A stretch of 47,566 bases of DNA from Opitutia bacterium. Lineage in GTDB: Bacteria > Verrucomicrobiota > Verrucomicrobiia > Opitutales > Seribacteraceae. The position numbers were made by a program, and so were the translations under genes. Where the stretch lies: positions 17,208 to 64,773 of the forward strand of contig PBLJ01000036.1 in assembly GCA_002721705.1 (NCBI GenBank), written 5' to 3'. The notes below the pieces were generated by a model, which saw only the letters and a program-made list of their open reading frames with translations, did no database searches and was not told the origin of the DNA. Positions within the stretch are counted from its first letter, which is position 1. Each line of letters begins with the position of its first letter. Positions 26,916-35,085 of this stretch are shown in pieces.

Positions 26916-28322
26916 TCAGGCTGTTGCGGTCTTACTTGATTCAGCTTTTGCCGGTATCCTGCTCAGTGGGCCCGTATTTTCCAGGCCTTCGATTGCAGAG
27001 CTCTTCAAGTGAACGTCGCGTTGTGGAAAAGGGATTTCGATGCCAGCTTCCTCAAAGCGATCCCATATGCCCAAGAGCACCTCGCTGCGAATATTGCCCA
27101 CCCCATTGGAAGGGTCCGCGATCCAGAACCGCAGTTCCAATTCAATGGAGTTGTCCCCGAAACCAATCAGCAAGCATTTTGGTTCCGGGTCGTTGATTAC
27201 TCTAGGTTCGGCCTTTGCGGCGTCTAGGCATAGGTCCATTGCTTGCCTGGGGTTGGCTTCGTAGGATATCCCGATGGACGAACGCACTCGGACGTCCTTG
27301 TGACTAAATGACCAATTGATCACCTTGTTCGTGATCAAGTCCTCGTTCGGAATGAGATGTTCCTTGCCGTCTCGAGTAATTACCGAGGCATAACGCGCAC
27401 GCAGTGAATTTATCCAGCCGTAGGTTTGGTCGATCTCGATTACGTCTCCTGGCTTGATCGAACGATCGAGCAAAAGGATCAGGCCACTGACCAAGTTGGA
27501 GACCACTTTCTGCAGTCCGAAGCCTATCCCTACGCCGATTGCGCCTCCCAACAAGGCAAACGAGGAAAGATCCAGCCCCATGGTTGAAAAGGCAACCAAG
27601 ACGGAAAAGAAAAACAGCACCACACGAGCTAGTTTCGTTAGCAATACTTGAAGTGAGGGCGGGACGTTGGGGAGGGATCTGAATCTTTTTTCCAAGAGTT
27701 TGGACACAATCGAGGTGATCCAGAGCAAGAAAAGAAGGATTCCGATGCCATTGATTATATCCAGTAGGGAAATTCGTTTTTCATCTCCTACGGGGAAGTT
27801 CAGTCCATCAAGAACGCTTCTCGTGCTTTCCAGAAGTTCGTACGGATACTGCAGGAGGTCGTATGGCAAAAGGTAGTCGACCACACGCAAGACGGCTATT
27901 GTGAACACGAATACTGCGATCAAGCCAAGCCAGGCTCGACCCTTTATGAAGACGGCCACGAAACGATAGGTTGCCCAAGCGCTTGCAATGGTGGTGACAG
28001 GGTTGATGATCGAGTTGGAACTACCGCCTTCGACCGCAACCGTTTCTCCGAATTCGGCGAAACCAACTGCAGTCAACAAGCAGAAGGTCAGCAGATAAAC
28101 CGGGCCAATGAGACTCTCTGCCAGCGACCAGGACTTTTTTATGAGGTCAGGAGAGTCGGGGTTTTCAGCCAATGCATGGAAGCGCCGCTTGGTTATTTTG
28201 GTCGCCAGCCAGCTAAGAGCCAACAAACCGACTACTACGGCAAGTTGCAGCTGGACGTATCCGTTGGCGAAGAACTCCCTGATTTGTTCCTCGTCCAAGC
28301 CTAGAATCGACTCACTTCCCAT
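26916..28322 (-). CDS. Mechanosensitive channel of the MscS family
   Basis: The 468-residue membrane protein has about six membrane segments before the channel core. The pore helix lies at about residues 258-285 (LLGGAIGVGIGFGLQKVVSNLVSGL), and the next segment DRSIKPGDVIEI plus the beta-domain GWINSLRARYASVITRDG are diagnostic. Such channels release solutes after osmotic downshift. It is longer than E. coli MscS (286) and closer in layout to the medium-size MscS-like proteins. It is a single gene with small gaps on both sides. Confidence 0.92.
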   Translation of the reverse strand: MGSESILGLDEEQIREFFANGYVQLQLAVVVGLLALSWLATKITKRRFHALAENPDSPDLIKKSWSLAESLIGPVYLLTFCLLTAVGFAEFGETVAVEGGSSNSIINPVTTIASAWATYRFVAVFIKGRAWLGLIAVFVFTIAVLRVVDYLLPYDLLQYPYELLESTRSVLDGLNFPVGDEKRISLLDIINGIGILLFLLWITSIVSKLLEKRFRSLPNVPPSLQVLLTKLARVVLFFFSVLVAFSTMGLDLSSFALLGGAIGVGIGFGLQKVVSNLVSGLILLLDRSIKPGDVIEIDQTYGWINSLRARYASVITRDGKEHLIPNEDLITNKVINWSFSHKDVRVRSSIGISYEANPRQAMDLCLDAAKAEPRVINDPEPKCLLIGFGDNSIELELRFWIADPSNGVGNIRSEVLLGIWDRFEEAGIEIPFPQRDVHLKSSAIEGLENTGPLSRIPAKAESSKTATA

Positions 28323-28402
28323 CAGGAATTATGACTAAAGAGGGTGAAATCTTCGTGCAATCTTATTCCTTTCAAAGGGAGGATCTTTTGATTGGGGCGC
28401 CT

Positions 28403-29008
28403 TCATTCGGCAAATTGAGTGATTAAGAGTTGGATGGAACCGATAAGGAAGCCGAGCACGCCTCCTACTATTTCCACGAAACGAAATTCTCTTTTCATTA
28501 TCGCAAATAGAATTTCCTCCAGTTTGTCGCTTGAGAAGTTGGCTACTTTATCACGGACTATGGTTTCCACGTCCATTTCCGCTTCGATTCCTTTGCCTAT
28601 GCGATCCGCCGCTTGACCAATCATATCTCGAACCTCATTCGTGAATTCATTGGCGATTTTGTTTATCTTCTGATCGGAGACGAACATGCCAATCACGGGG
28701 AAGTGCTCTTGCAACTTATTGTCCAGAGCTTTTTTTATGCGCGAGCGGATCAACTCCATGACTTCTTCGCTCAGTGCTTTTTCACGCAGTTTAGCGGTTA
28801 CTTCTTCCACGGAGAATAGTTCCGTCGCAACCAGAACACCCAGTTTCTGCGCGAAGGCCGCCTGTCTTTTAGGGAATATTCCGTGGAAGGTGACAAACCA
28901 CAACCGAATGGGTTCCTTGGGATGGAAGAGCATCTTTACTGCTACCCAGTTCGTAAGCCATCCGATCATGGCTCCGATAAGGGGCAACAGGTATAGCAAT
29001 TCGTTCAT
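28403..29008 (-). CDS. DUF445 family membrane protein
   Basis: The 201-residue product starts with LLPLIGAMIGWLTNWVAVKMLF and has the motif FHPKEPIRLWFVTFHGIFPKRQ, both typical of DUF445 proteins. A predicted helical region with charged residues follows, and a last hydrophobic segment (IVGGVLGFLIGSIQLLI) lies at the C-terminus, so both ends are membrane-inserted. The family has no established function. It starts with ATG; upstream is a 340-base region without genes. Confidence 0.85.
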   Translation of the reverse strand: MNELLYLLPLIGAMIGWLTNWVAVKMLFHPKEPIRLWFVTFHGIFPKRQAAFAQKLGVLVATELFSVEEVTAKLREKALSEEVMELIRSRIKKALDNKLQEHFPVIGMFVSDQKINKIANEFTNEVRDMIGQAADRIGKGIEAEMDVETIVRDKVANFSSDKLEEILFAIMKREFRFVEIVGGVLGFLIGSIQLLITQFAE

Positions 29009-29303
29009 TTGGACATGGAGGATCTACTTGTTGTCATTCAAGTCTACAAAACTGTTGTTTTGCCCTCCATGATCAATCTTGTTTTGCGAGGATTCCCGAG
29101 GGGGCAACGGATTTTCGTTTGCGAGCAGTGGTTTGTTGCAGGACGGATTTCACTCTGCCTCCAGTCGCAACAGGAAACTGTGATGGTTTGCGCGAAAGCC
29201 GATGCATAGGTCTTGTGGAAAGGATTGACGCTTTAAATCCGACTTGCGTGAGGATTGATTTTCAATGGTGGGCCTTATCCATCTTTTTGACCAAGCACAA
29301 TAA
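29009..29303. other. Intergenic region upstream of the DUF445 gene
   Basis: This is the longest stretch without a gene in the window. Short frames here have no family features and no ribosome site. It contains a small inverted repeat CAAAAC/GTTTTG near 29047-29062 and presumably the DUF445 promoter, but no clear -35/-10 pair. I found no tRNA or riboswitch pattern. Confidence 0.6.
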
Positions 29304-29329
29304 AACCGCGTCCCTTTCGGAACGCGGTT
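29304..29329 (-). terminator. Rho-independent terminator of the helicase-msrB operon
   Basis: An 8-bp stem AACCGCGT/ACGCGGTT with a 10-base loop is followed on the minus strand by TTTTATTG. It lies 20 bases after the msrB stop. Stem, GC content and U-rich tail make this the clearest intrinsic terminator of the window. Confidence 0.85.
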
Positions 29330-29348
29330 CCCTTGAATCGTTCTTAAA

Positions 29349-29747
29349 TCAGCTGCTCGGCTTGAGCTGAAGCGAAGCCGAATTTATGCAATATCGCAAC
29401 CCGGTCGGAGCTGGGCCATCCTCGAACACGTGCCCGAGGTGCGAATCACAGTTCGCGCATCGCACCTCAACCCTTACCATGCCATGAGTCGTGTCTCGAA
29501 GCTCTTTTACGGCCTTTTCCGACACTGTATCGTTGAAACTTGGCCAACCCGTGCCGGAGTCGTACTTGGTTTTGGAGCAAAATAGTTCACTTTTACATCT
29601 CACGCACAAGTAAACGCCGTTGTCCTTGCAGTTCCAGTATTCCCCGGTGAAAGGACGTTCCGTGCCTCCTCCGCAAACGAATTGTTGTTCGGGGGTCAAC
29701 TTTTCGTTCGTATCCAAGGAACAATCGGGCTGATTTTCATTTTCCAT
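29349..29747 (-). CDS. msrB: Peptide-methionine (R)-S-oxide reductase
   Basis: The 132-residue enzyme repairs R-methionine sulfoxide in proteins. The catalytic Cys120 is in RYCINSASL; the zinc cysteines are 48, 51 (CVRC) and 97, 100 (CANC). The motifs [10 protein letters not shown] and DSHLGHVF are typical. I chose the ATG at 29745-29747; a TTG at 29760-29762 would add five residues and lies right after the helicase stop. It is second in a two-gene unit after the DEAD-box helicase and is followed by a strong terminator. Confidence 0.95.
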   Translation of the reverse strand: MENENQPDCSLDTNEKLTPEQQFVCGGGTERPFTGEYWNCKDNGVYLCVRCKSELFCSKTKYDSGTGWPSFNDTVSEKAVKELRDTTHGMVRVEVRCANCDSHLGHVFEDGPAPTGLRYCINSASLQLKPSS

Positions 29748-29764
29748 TGGAAGCTCATGCAAGT

Positions 29765-30985
29765 CTAGAACCCACGCCGCCGCTTGCCTGACGTTCGCTT
29801 TCCGAAACCACGATTCCTTTTGCGACTGGCCGGAGGAGCCGCGGAAGCAACGAGTTCCTCCCGGTAGTCAAAGTTGTCGATTTTTTTGCGCGGGAGTTCT
29901 TGTCCAATGAACCGTTCGATGGCCAGGACCATGCTTGTTTCATCGGAAGAGAAAAAAGTATAAGCGAAGCCCTCACTATACGCCCGACCCGTGCGCCCGA
30001 TACGGTGGACGTAATCCTCGGGATGTTGTGGAACGTCGTAATTGATCACGTGAGTGACGCTTGAAATGTCCAGTCCCCGCGAAGCCACGTCGGTAGCGGT
30101 TAAGATTTTGACTTTGCCTTCCTTGAAATCCTTGAGGGCTTTGGCCCGATCTCGTTGATTAATGTCGGAATGCAGAGTACAAAGGCTGTGCCCATGAGCT
30201 TGTAGCCAGCGACTGATTCGATCGGTGCCCGCTCTCGTTTTGAAGAAGATGATCACGCTCTCGAAATGAATTTGTTCGAGCAAGGTGGCGAGTAGGTCGA
30301 ATTTTTGGATGCCGGCCACGGGATAGAGCGCGTGTTCCACGGTTTCGGCGGTAGAGATCTTTATGTCTATTGCGATTTCAACCGGGTCTTGCAGCGCCCA
30401 TTGCGATAGGCGTTTCACGGCATCCGGTATGGTGGCTGAGAAAAGCAGGGTTTGTCGAGTTTTCGGAGTTTTGTTTACGATGCTCGTGACGTCTTCGATG
30501 AAGCCCATGTCGAACATGCGGTCTACTTCGTCCAGAACCAGCGTCTCCAGTTTGTCCAGTCTCAAGGCTCTTCGCTTAAGATAGTCGAGCAAGCGACCCG
30601 GGGTGGCGACCACAACGTCGGGTTTGTTCTGCAAATCTTGATTCTGTTTCCCGTAACCGACTCCACCGTAGAGCAGGGCGGTGCGCAAATTCATGAACTT
30701 ACCGTACTCTCTGTAGTTTTCGTCGACCTGGATCGCCAATTCGCGTGTTGGAGCCAATACCAGAACCTTAGGCCAATGGGAGGTCTTTTCTTGATGCAAC
30801 CGATGCAGGGTGGGCAGTGCGTAGGCGGCGGTTTTGCCCGTGCCTGTTTGAGCCGACCCTATGATGTCGCGACCATCGATTATCACAGGAATGGCTTGTG
30901 CCTGGATCGGAGTCGGTTCTTCGTAACCTCGTTCTTCGATCGCTCTCATGAGCGGTTTCTCTAGAAGGAGTTGTTCAAATACCAT
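29765..30985 (-). CDS. DEAD-box RNA helicase (RhlE-like)
   Basis: The 406-residue helicase has a short N-terminus with the Q motif ([10 protein letters not shown]), Walker A AQTGTGKT at 45-52, ATPGR at 127-131, motif II DEVD at 152-155, SAT at 183-185, and the C-terminal motifs [25 protein letters not shown]. Motif II is DEVD (Ala to Val, codon GTA) where nearly all members have DEAD. The last 25 residues are basic ([17 protein letters not shown]), a common RNA-binding tail. It probably remodels ribosomal or messenger RNA. It shares a 75-base intergenic region with gluQ. Confidence 0.93.
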   Translation of the reverse strand: MVFEQLLLEKPLMRAIEERGYEEPTPIQAQAIPVIIDGRDIIGSAQTGTGKTAAYALPTLHRLHQEKTSHWPKVLVLAPTRELAIQVDENYREYGKFMNLRTALLYGGVGYGKQNQDLQNKPDVVVATPGRLLDYLKRRALRLDKLETLVLDEVDRMFDMGFIEDVTSIVNKTPKTRQTLLFSATIPDAVKRLSQWALQDPVEIAIDIKISTAETVEHALYPVAGIQKFDLLATLLEQIHFESVIIFFKTRAGTDRISRWLQAHGHSLCTLHSDINQRDRAKALKDFKEGKVKILTATDVASRGLDISSVTHVINYDVPQHPEDYVHRIGRTGRAYSEGFAYTFFSSDETSMVLAIERFIGQELPRKKIDNFDYREELVASAAPPASRKRNRGFGKRTSGKRRRGF

Positions 30986-31017
30986 GTTGTCTTCTTTGTT
31001 TAATTGCCCAAGCTTGG

Positions 31018-31052
31018 GGCCTTGGCTTGTTTGGCCGGTGAGTAAAGGCCAA
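31018..31052 (+). promoter_or_regulatory. gluQ leader with two competing hairpins
   Basis: GGCCTT (31018-31023) can pair with AAGGCC (31045-31050), or TTGGCC (31031-31036) with GGCCAA (31047-31052). The two share the downstream arm, which holds the AAAGG ahead of the ATG at 31061. The 12-base palindrome CCCAAGCTTGGG (31007-31018) precedes them. A translational role is possible but not shown. Confidence 0.3.
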
Positions 31053-31060
31053 AACGAATA

Positions 31061-31897
31061 ATGAATCGAGCATCAATTGAAACTAGAGCCTATCGCGGAA
31101 GGATTGCGCCGACTCCCAGCGGGTATCTTCACTTGGGTCACGGGAGCACTTTTCGAACTGCCATGGAGAGGGCTCTGCAGTTTGACGGGACGCTTGTTTA
31201 TCGAACCGAGGATCTCGACCAATCTCGTTGTCGTTCCGAATACGTTGAAGCTGCCATGAGGGATCTTCGAAGCTTCGGTTTGAGTTGGCAGGAGGGACCA
31301 GACGTGGGTGGGGTTTTCGAACCCTACGTTCAAAGTGAAAGGGGTTCGTGGTATCTTGAAACCTGGCGAAGATTGCATGCCAGTGGGAGCATTTATCCTT
31401 GCTCCTTGTCACGCAAGGACGTTCGGGGTGCATTGAACGCTCCTCATGAAAGGGATTCCGATCCTGTATTCCCTTCCCATCTCAGGCCTCCCGAGGGAAG
31501 TGGCAGGGATGCGCTTTCCCCAGGTTCGATGAATTGGCGTTTTCAGGTTCCCGATGGCAAGGCGGTTGCTTTCAATGATGGGCGCTGTGGACCTCAATCC
31601 TTTGTTGCGGGTCAAGATTTCGGAGATTTTCTAGTGTGGCGAAAGGATGGCCTCCCTTCGTACGAGCTAGCGGTTGTTGCAGACGATATCGCAATGCAAA
31701 TCACGGAGGTCGTGCGTGGAGAGGACTTGCTTAAGTCCACTGCCCGGCAACTTCTCCTTTTCGAGGCATTGGCTGCGGAAGTCCCCAACTATTATCATTG
31801 CGAATTGGTTTTGGACTGCCAGGGGAGGCGTTTGGCAAAACGAGATGGATCTCATCGTTTGGTTGAGGATTCCACAGGGTTTGCCACCGATCAATAA
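31061..31897 (+). CDS. gluQ: Glutamyl-Q tRNA(Asp) synthetase
   Basis: The 278-residue enzyme is a GluRS-like protein without an anticodon domain that attaches glutamate to queuosine in tRNA-Asp. The HIGH-type motif is HLGH at 24-27, after RIAPTPSGYL, and the KMSKS-type motif is KRDGS at 260-264. The motif YRTEDLDQSR and the VVRGEDLLKSTARQ segment fit. In E. coli GluQ four zinc ligands follow YPCT; here only one Cys remains (YPCSLSRKDV), so this form seems to lack zinc. The chain ends soon after the KMSKS-like motif. It overlaps the convergent methyltransferase remnant by seven bases. Confidence 0.9.
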   Translation: MNRASIETRAYRGRIAPTPSGYLHLGHGSTFRTAMERALQFDGTLVYRTEDLDQSRCRSEYVEAAMRDLRSFGLSWQEGPDVGGVFEPYVQSERGSWYLETWRRLHASGSIYPCSLSRKDVRGALNAPHERDSDPVFPSHLRPPEGSGRDALSPGSMNWRFQVPDGKAVAFNDGRCGPQSFVAGQDFGDFLVWRKDGLPSYELAVVADDIAMQITEVVRGEDLLKSTARQLLLFEALAAEVPNYYHCELVLDCQGRRLAKRDGSHRLVEDSTGFATDQ

Positions 31898-32528
31898 TGA
31901 TGGATGTCCGTAGAGGTTACGCCTCTTCGTCCGGGACCAGCGGATTCGTGAACTGCCAAGTTTTTGCAAGCCGAGATTTTTCTTATTTCTGGATACCTCC
32001 AAGAATCGTCTACCTCGATTGCGCCTCCAAGCTCGATGAGAGTTTGGGCATGCCGAAAACAAATGGTTCTAGCGGACAATGATTGCCCAAAGTGATAATT
32101 GTCTTGTCCGTCGACTACGATCAAGTCATGCGGCTGATCCAGTCCGTTAAGGTAAGAGGATTTCTGGAAATCCTTTAAATTGGAGAAGTCATAAGGCTCA
32201 AAGCATAGTGTGACGTTTGTTGGATTCATGGCATCCAGGGCGTCTTGTGTGTTTTGGAGCCACCCTTCATCGTCTTCCACGGATTTCACGGTCTGGGTTC
32301 TTCGAGCGAGAAAAAGGGTTGACCCACCGGTTCCCTACTCGAATACCGTCGTAGCGGGAGTCACAAGTTTCTCGACGGCGCGGATGGCGTCGTTAGACCA
32401 CCAGCGAAGCTGGAGCTCAAGGGGGCTTTGCGCGGCAGTGAAGTTGTAAGGTGCCTTGGGATCAGGCGAGGTTTTCTGAGTAGTTGCCCACAAAGTTTCG
32501 CCAGTCTTCTTGGATTGCTGAGATTCAT
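31891..32528 (-). pseudogene. Broken class I SAM-dependent methyltransferase gene
   Basis: Only the last 132 codons remain as an open frame (from a GTG at 32287-32289). Reading further upstream in that frame gives PLELQLRWWSNDAIRAVEK, then VFE, a TAG stop (32335-32337), then GTGGSTLFLARR. This matches the SAM-binding loop of methyltransferases with FEWGxGGST, so the TAG most likely replaces TGG. Before that the frame reads KAPYNFTAAQSPLE. A convincing earlier piece (IQEDWRNFVGNYSENL) is in another frame, so a frameshift lies at about 32465-32480. The likely ATG (32526-32528, overlapping the glycosyltransferase stop as ATGA) is in a third frame. It was probably the last gene of the glycan cluster. 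Assembly error is the alternative, but several lesions make true decay more likely. Confidence 0.75.
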
Positions 32529-33682
32529 GATGTCGCCTTCCTGCGAGCTAGGATGTCTTCGTAGGTTTTCAGATAGGCGGTGATGGTGTTTTGCGCATCG
32601 AAGCGTTTGGCGTTTTCATGCCCCTTGGTAATTTCCTGATTACGAAAAACGTCATCATTTTCGAGGCGTGACAGCGTGGATGCATAGGCTTCCAAGTTGT
32701 CGGGGTGCTCGATAATGCCTCCATTTGCAAGTATTTCGCTAAGTGAACCGAGAGGGCTTGCTATGACTGGACATCCACAAGCTTGAGCTTCCAATGGGGG
32801 CCAACCGAAGCCTTCGTATAAGGAGGGGAAAACAAGGGCTATGGCCTTGGAGTAAAGAGCTCGCAATACCTCTGTTGAGCTCGATTCGACAACAATCACT
32901 TCGTCGATGAACCCTTCGCGAATTGCATAAGAGGAATGTTCTTTGTTCAGGGGAGGACCTACCAAAGCAAGCTGAACCGGTTGGCCGAAACTTTTACGAA
33001 AAAGAGAGAAAACGCCCAGTACTGCCATGCGGTTTTTATACCAAGCGTCGTTTCCGACATGTAGGATAAAAGGCTTTGTCGCAGCCGGAAGCTTTTCACG
33101 AAGCAGCTTCCTCGCGACGGATTCTTCAATCGGCATCATGGGTTGGTTGAAACCAAGATGAATCACGTTGCTCTTGTTCGCGAGTTCAGGAGCCAATTCA
33201 GTCAGGTCATCCCGTGAATTTTCCGAATCGCAGTTTACGTATTCGGCTGTCCGGAGATTCGCGAGAATGCGAGACTGCAGTTTTTTCCCCAGTTTGCCAA
33301 CCTGAGCCTGCTGGAAATGTCCGAGTCCCGACCTTATGGCAATGACGTCGTGACAGGTGATCGTATGCGGTAATTCTTGGATGGCAGGGAGGTAGAGCGC
33401 GTTTGAATGATCGCAAACGTGCACGAGGTCTGTCTTCCACTTGCGAACTTGGTGACGGAGTTGCCTTGGGAAGCGAAGGTATTTGTCCGCGTAGGCGCAC
33501 CATTTCCCCATGAAACTTTGCTTTTTGGCAAATCTTGCGAAAAAGGGTCTTGGGTGGCATTCCGTAACTTGATGCCCGGTTTGCTCAAAACCGTTTTTCA
33601 GCATGCGGGCGAACCCGATCATACTGAATTGTTCGTCTGGTCGATAATTGGAGACCAGAAGAATGTTAAGGGGAGATTTCAG
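32525..33682 (-). CDS. Glycosyltransferase, GT4 family
   Basis: The 385-residue product is a GT-B enzyme. The N-terminal first strand is LNILLVSNYRPDEQFSM, and the C-terminal donor-binding part has PFILHVGNDAWYKNR and the EX7E motif in YEGFGWPPLEA. The start is uncertain. No ATG, GTG or TTG lies at the conserved N-terminus, but a CTG at 33680-33682 overlaps the preceding stop as CTGA, which would fit the coupling seen through the whole cluster. A GTG at 33752-33754 is the alternative and would overlap the previous gene by 76 bases. It should add a sugar during repeat-unit assembly at the inner membrane. Confidence 0.85.
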   Translation of the reverse strand: MKSPLNILLVSNYRPDEQFSMIGFARMLKNGFEQTGHQVTECHPRPFFARFAKKQSFMGKWCAYADKYLRFPRQLRHQVRKWKTDLVHVCDHSNALYLPAIQELPHTITCHDVIAIRSGLGHFQQAQVGKLGKKLQSRILANLRTAEYVNCDSENSRDDLTELAPELANKSNVIHLGFNQPMMPIEESVARKLLREKLPAATKPFILHVGNDAWYKNRMAVLGVFSLFRKSFGQPVQLALVGPPLNKEHSSYAIREGFIDEVIVVESSSTEVLRALYSKAIALVFPSLYEGFGWPPLEAQACGCPVIASPLGSLSEILANGGIIEHPDNLEAYASTLSRLENDDVFRNQEITKGHENAKRFDAQNTITAYLKTYEDILARRKATS

Positions 33683-35049
33683 TGAACTTCGGTGGGCAAT
33701 CGTGCTGCAGGGATTGTTTTCGGAGGGCGTTCGATTCGCGTTGCAGCCAAGCACAGACCTGCTCCGAAGGTGGCGAAGCCCAAGGTGGTTGGTTGCCCGA
33801 TTTGTCCCATCAGCACAAGAGGTCCTGCAGCTCCGAATAACAGCAACGGGAGAGTGTTGCCTTCGTTTCTAAGGGCTTTTAGAGTTATCTTCAGAATGGC
33901 GATGAAAAGCCCAATTCGCCAAAGAATGTACAAGTTGCCGATGATCGGGCCACTTTCGTAAATGTTGCGTTGCCATTCACTTTCTCCCATTGCCAAGGTG
34001 CCCAATTCGAGAAGGGCTCCTCCGGCATTTGTGCCGGCGCCCAATCCATAACCGAAGAGAGGGGCTTCAAATGAGGCCGTAAACGGGGCTTTGGCTATTT
34101 CATAATTACGGATGAAATATTCCTGAATGGGGCCAGCTCCGGTTCCCATGCCCGATGCTTCCTCGAATCTCAGGCTGATGTTTTCCAATCCTTCCTGAAA
34201 CAACTGCGATTGGCTCAAGATGAAAAAGAGAATTACAACGACAGACAAGAAAGAGAAAAACTTTGAATAGAGCCTTGGTCGGTAGAACGCCAAAAAGCCA
34301 AGGCAAACAAGCACTTGGGCGACTGCCCCAACCACCGAACGACTGGCCGCAGTCGCCATTACCAAGAGGCAGCAAATCGTTGCGATGACGAGCAGGGTCA
34401 AAGGGAATGCCTTTCGGTGTACGAAGCCGTATATGATGAATGCAGCGATGAATGCGTAGTAGTACATAATGCCGCTTACGAAACTAAAGGTTCCCGAGGC
34501 TCGCACTTTATCTCCCGATGACATCATTTGCGATCCCTTTCCTCCCGCCACAGTATTGATGACGTCTTCCGGAGGAGCCATGAATTGCTGGGCTACTACT
34601 ATTGAAATGGGAATGGCGCACACAAACCACCATTTCCCAACCAAGACCACGTCCCGATGAGTGAATACCTTGGGAATAATGAAGATCAGCATGAAATGAA
34701 GGCAGTTCGTTCGCAATCCGTAGAGTATTGTCAAGGCGTTGGAGAATTGGGCCAAAACACTTGCAGCAGCAAAGGCAATGGCTAATCCGAATAGACGTTG
34801 GGCATATTTGTTTTGTGGAAAGAATCCCCCGTTGTAGGACAAGAAAAGGATGCCGAGCAGGAAGGGGTCACGGATTACCAACAAGGGCGTGGAGAATCCC
34901 GTCATGAACCATTTCCGGAAGGCTCCTTCGAAGAGCAAGAGAAAGAAGTAGCACCAGATGAGCCTGCGCACGACGACTTGCTCAGAAGAAAGCGTTTCCG
35001 CCAACCGCACGTCGACGGGTTGGTTGTATTTCGCTGTCGTTAGCGCCAT
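33679..35049 (-). CDS. O-antigen ligase/polymerase-like membrane protein
   Basis: The 456-residue product has about ten to twelve membrane segments and a large polar loop at about residues 300-380. The loop region (FGYGLGAGTNAG) carries the pattern of Wzy_C/WaaL-like proteins. It could polymerise repeat units (Wzy) or ligate a glycan to a carrier (WaaL); sequence alone does not decide. I chose the ATG at 35047-35049; a TTG at 35080-35082, three bases after the previous stop, would add eleven residues. It is the only polymerase/ligase candidate in the cluster; no flippase (Wzx) or ABC exporter is in the window. Confidence 0.82.
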   Translation of the reverse strand: MALTTAKYNQPVDVRLAETLSSEQVVVRRLIWCYFFLLLFEGAFRKWFMTGFSTPLLVIRDPFLLGILFLSYNGGFFPQNKYAQRLFGLAIAFAAASVLAQFSNALTILYGLRTNCLHFMLIFIIPKVFTHRDVVLVGKWWFVCAIPISIVVAQQFMAPPEDVINTVAGGKGSQMMSSGDKVRASGTFSFVSGIMYYYAFIAAFIIYGFVHRKAFPLTLLVIATICCLLVMATAASRSVVGAVAQVLVCLGFLAFYRPRLYSKFFSFLSVVVILFFILSQSQLFQEGLENISLRFEEASGMGTGAGPIQEYFIRNYEIAKAPFTASFEAPLFGYGLGAGTNAGGALLELGTLAMGESEWQRNIYESGPIIGNLYILWRIGLFIAILKITLKALRNEGNTLPLLLFGAAGPLVLMGQIGQPTTLGFATFGAGLCLAATRIERPPKTIPAARLPTEVH

Positions 35050-35085
35050 GTAGCTGTCTTCATTAGGTGATTCCTTAAACAAAAG

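Noticed and set aside
29009-29370. Short plus-strand frames in the gap before the DUF445 gene
   Set aside because: They lack ribosome sites and family features and run into the msrB terminator.
31061-31897. Full-length glutamyl-tRNA synthetase
   Set aside because: The chain ends right after the KMSKS-like motif, with no anticodon-binding domain; the length and motif order fit GluQ.
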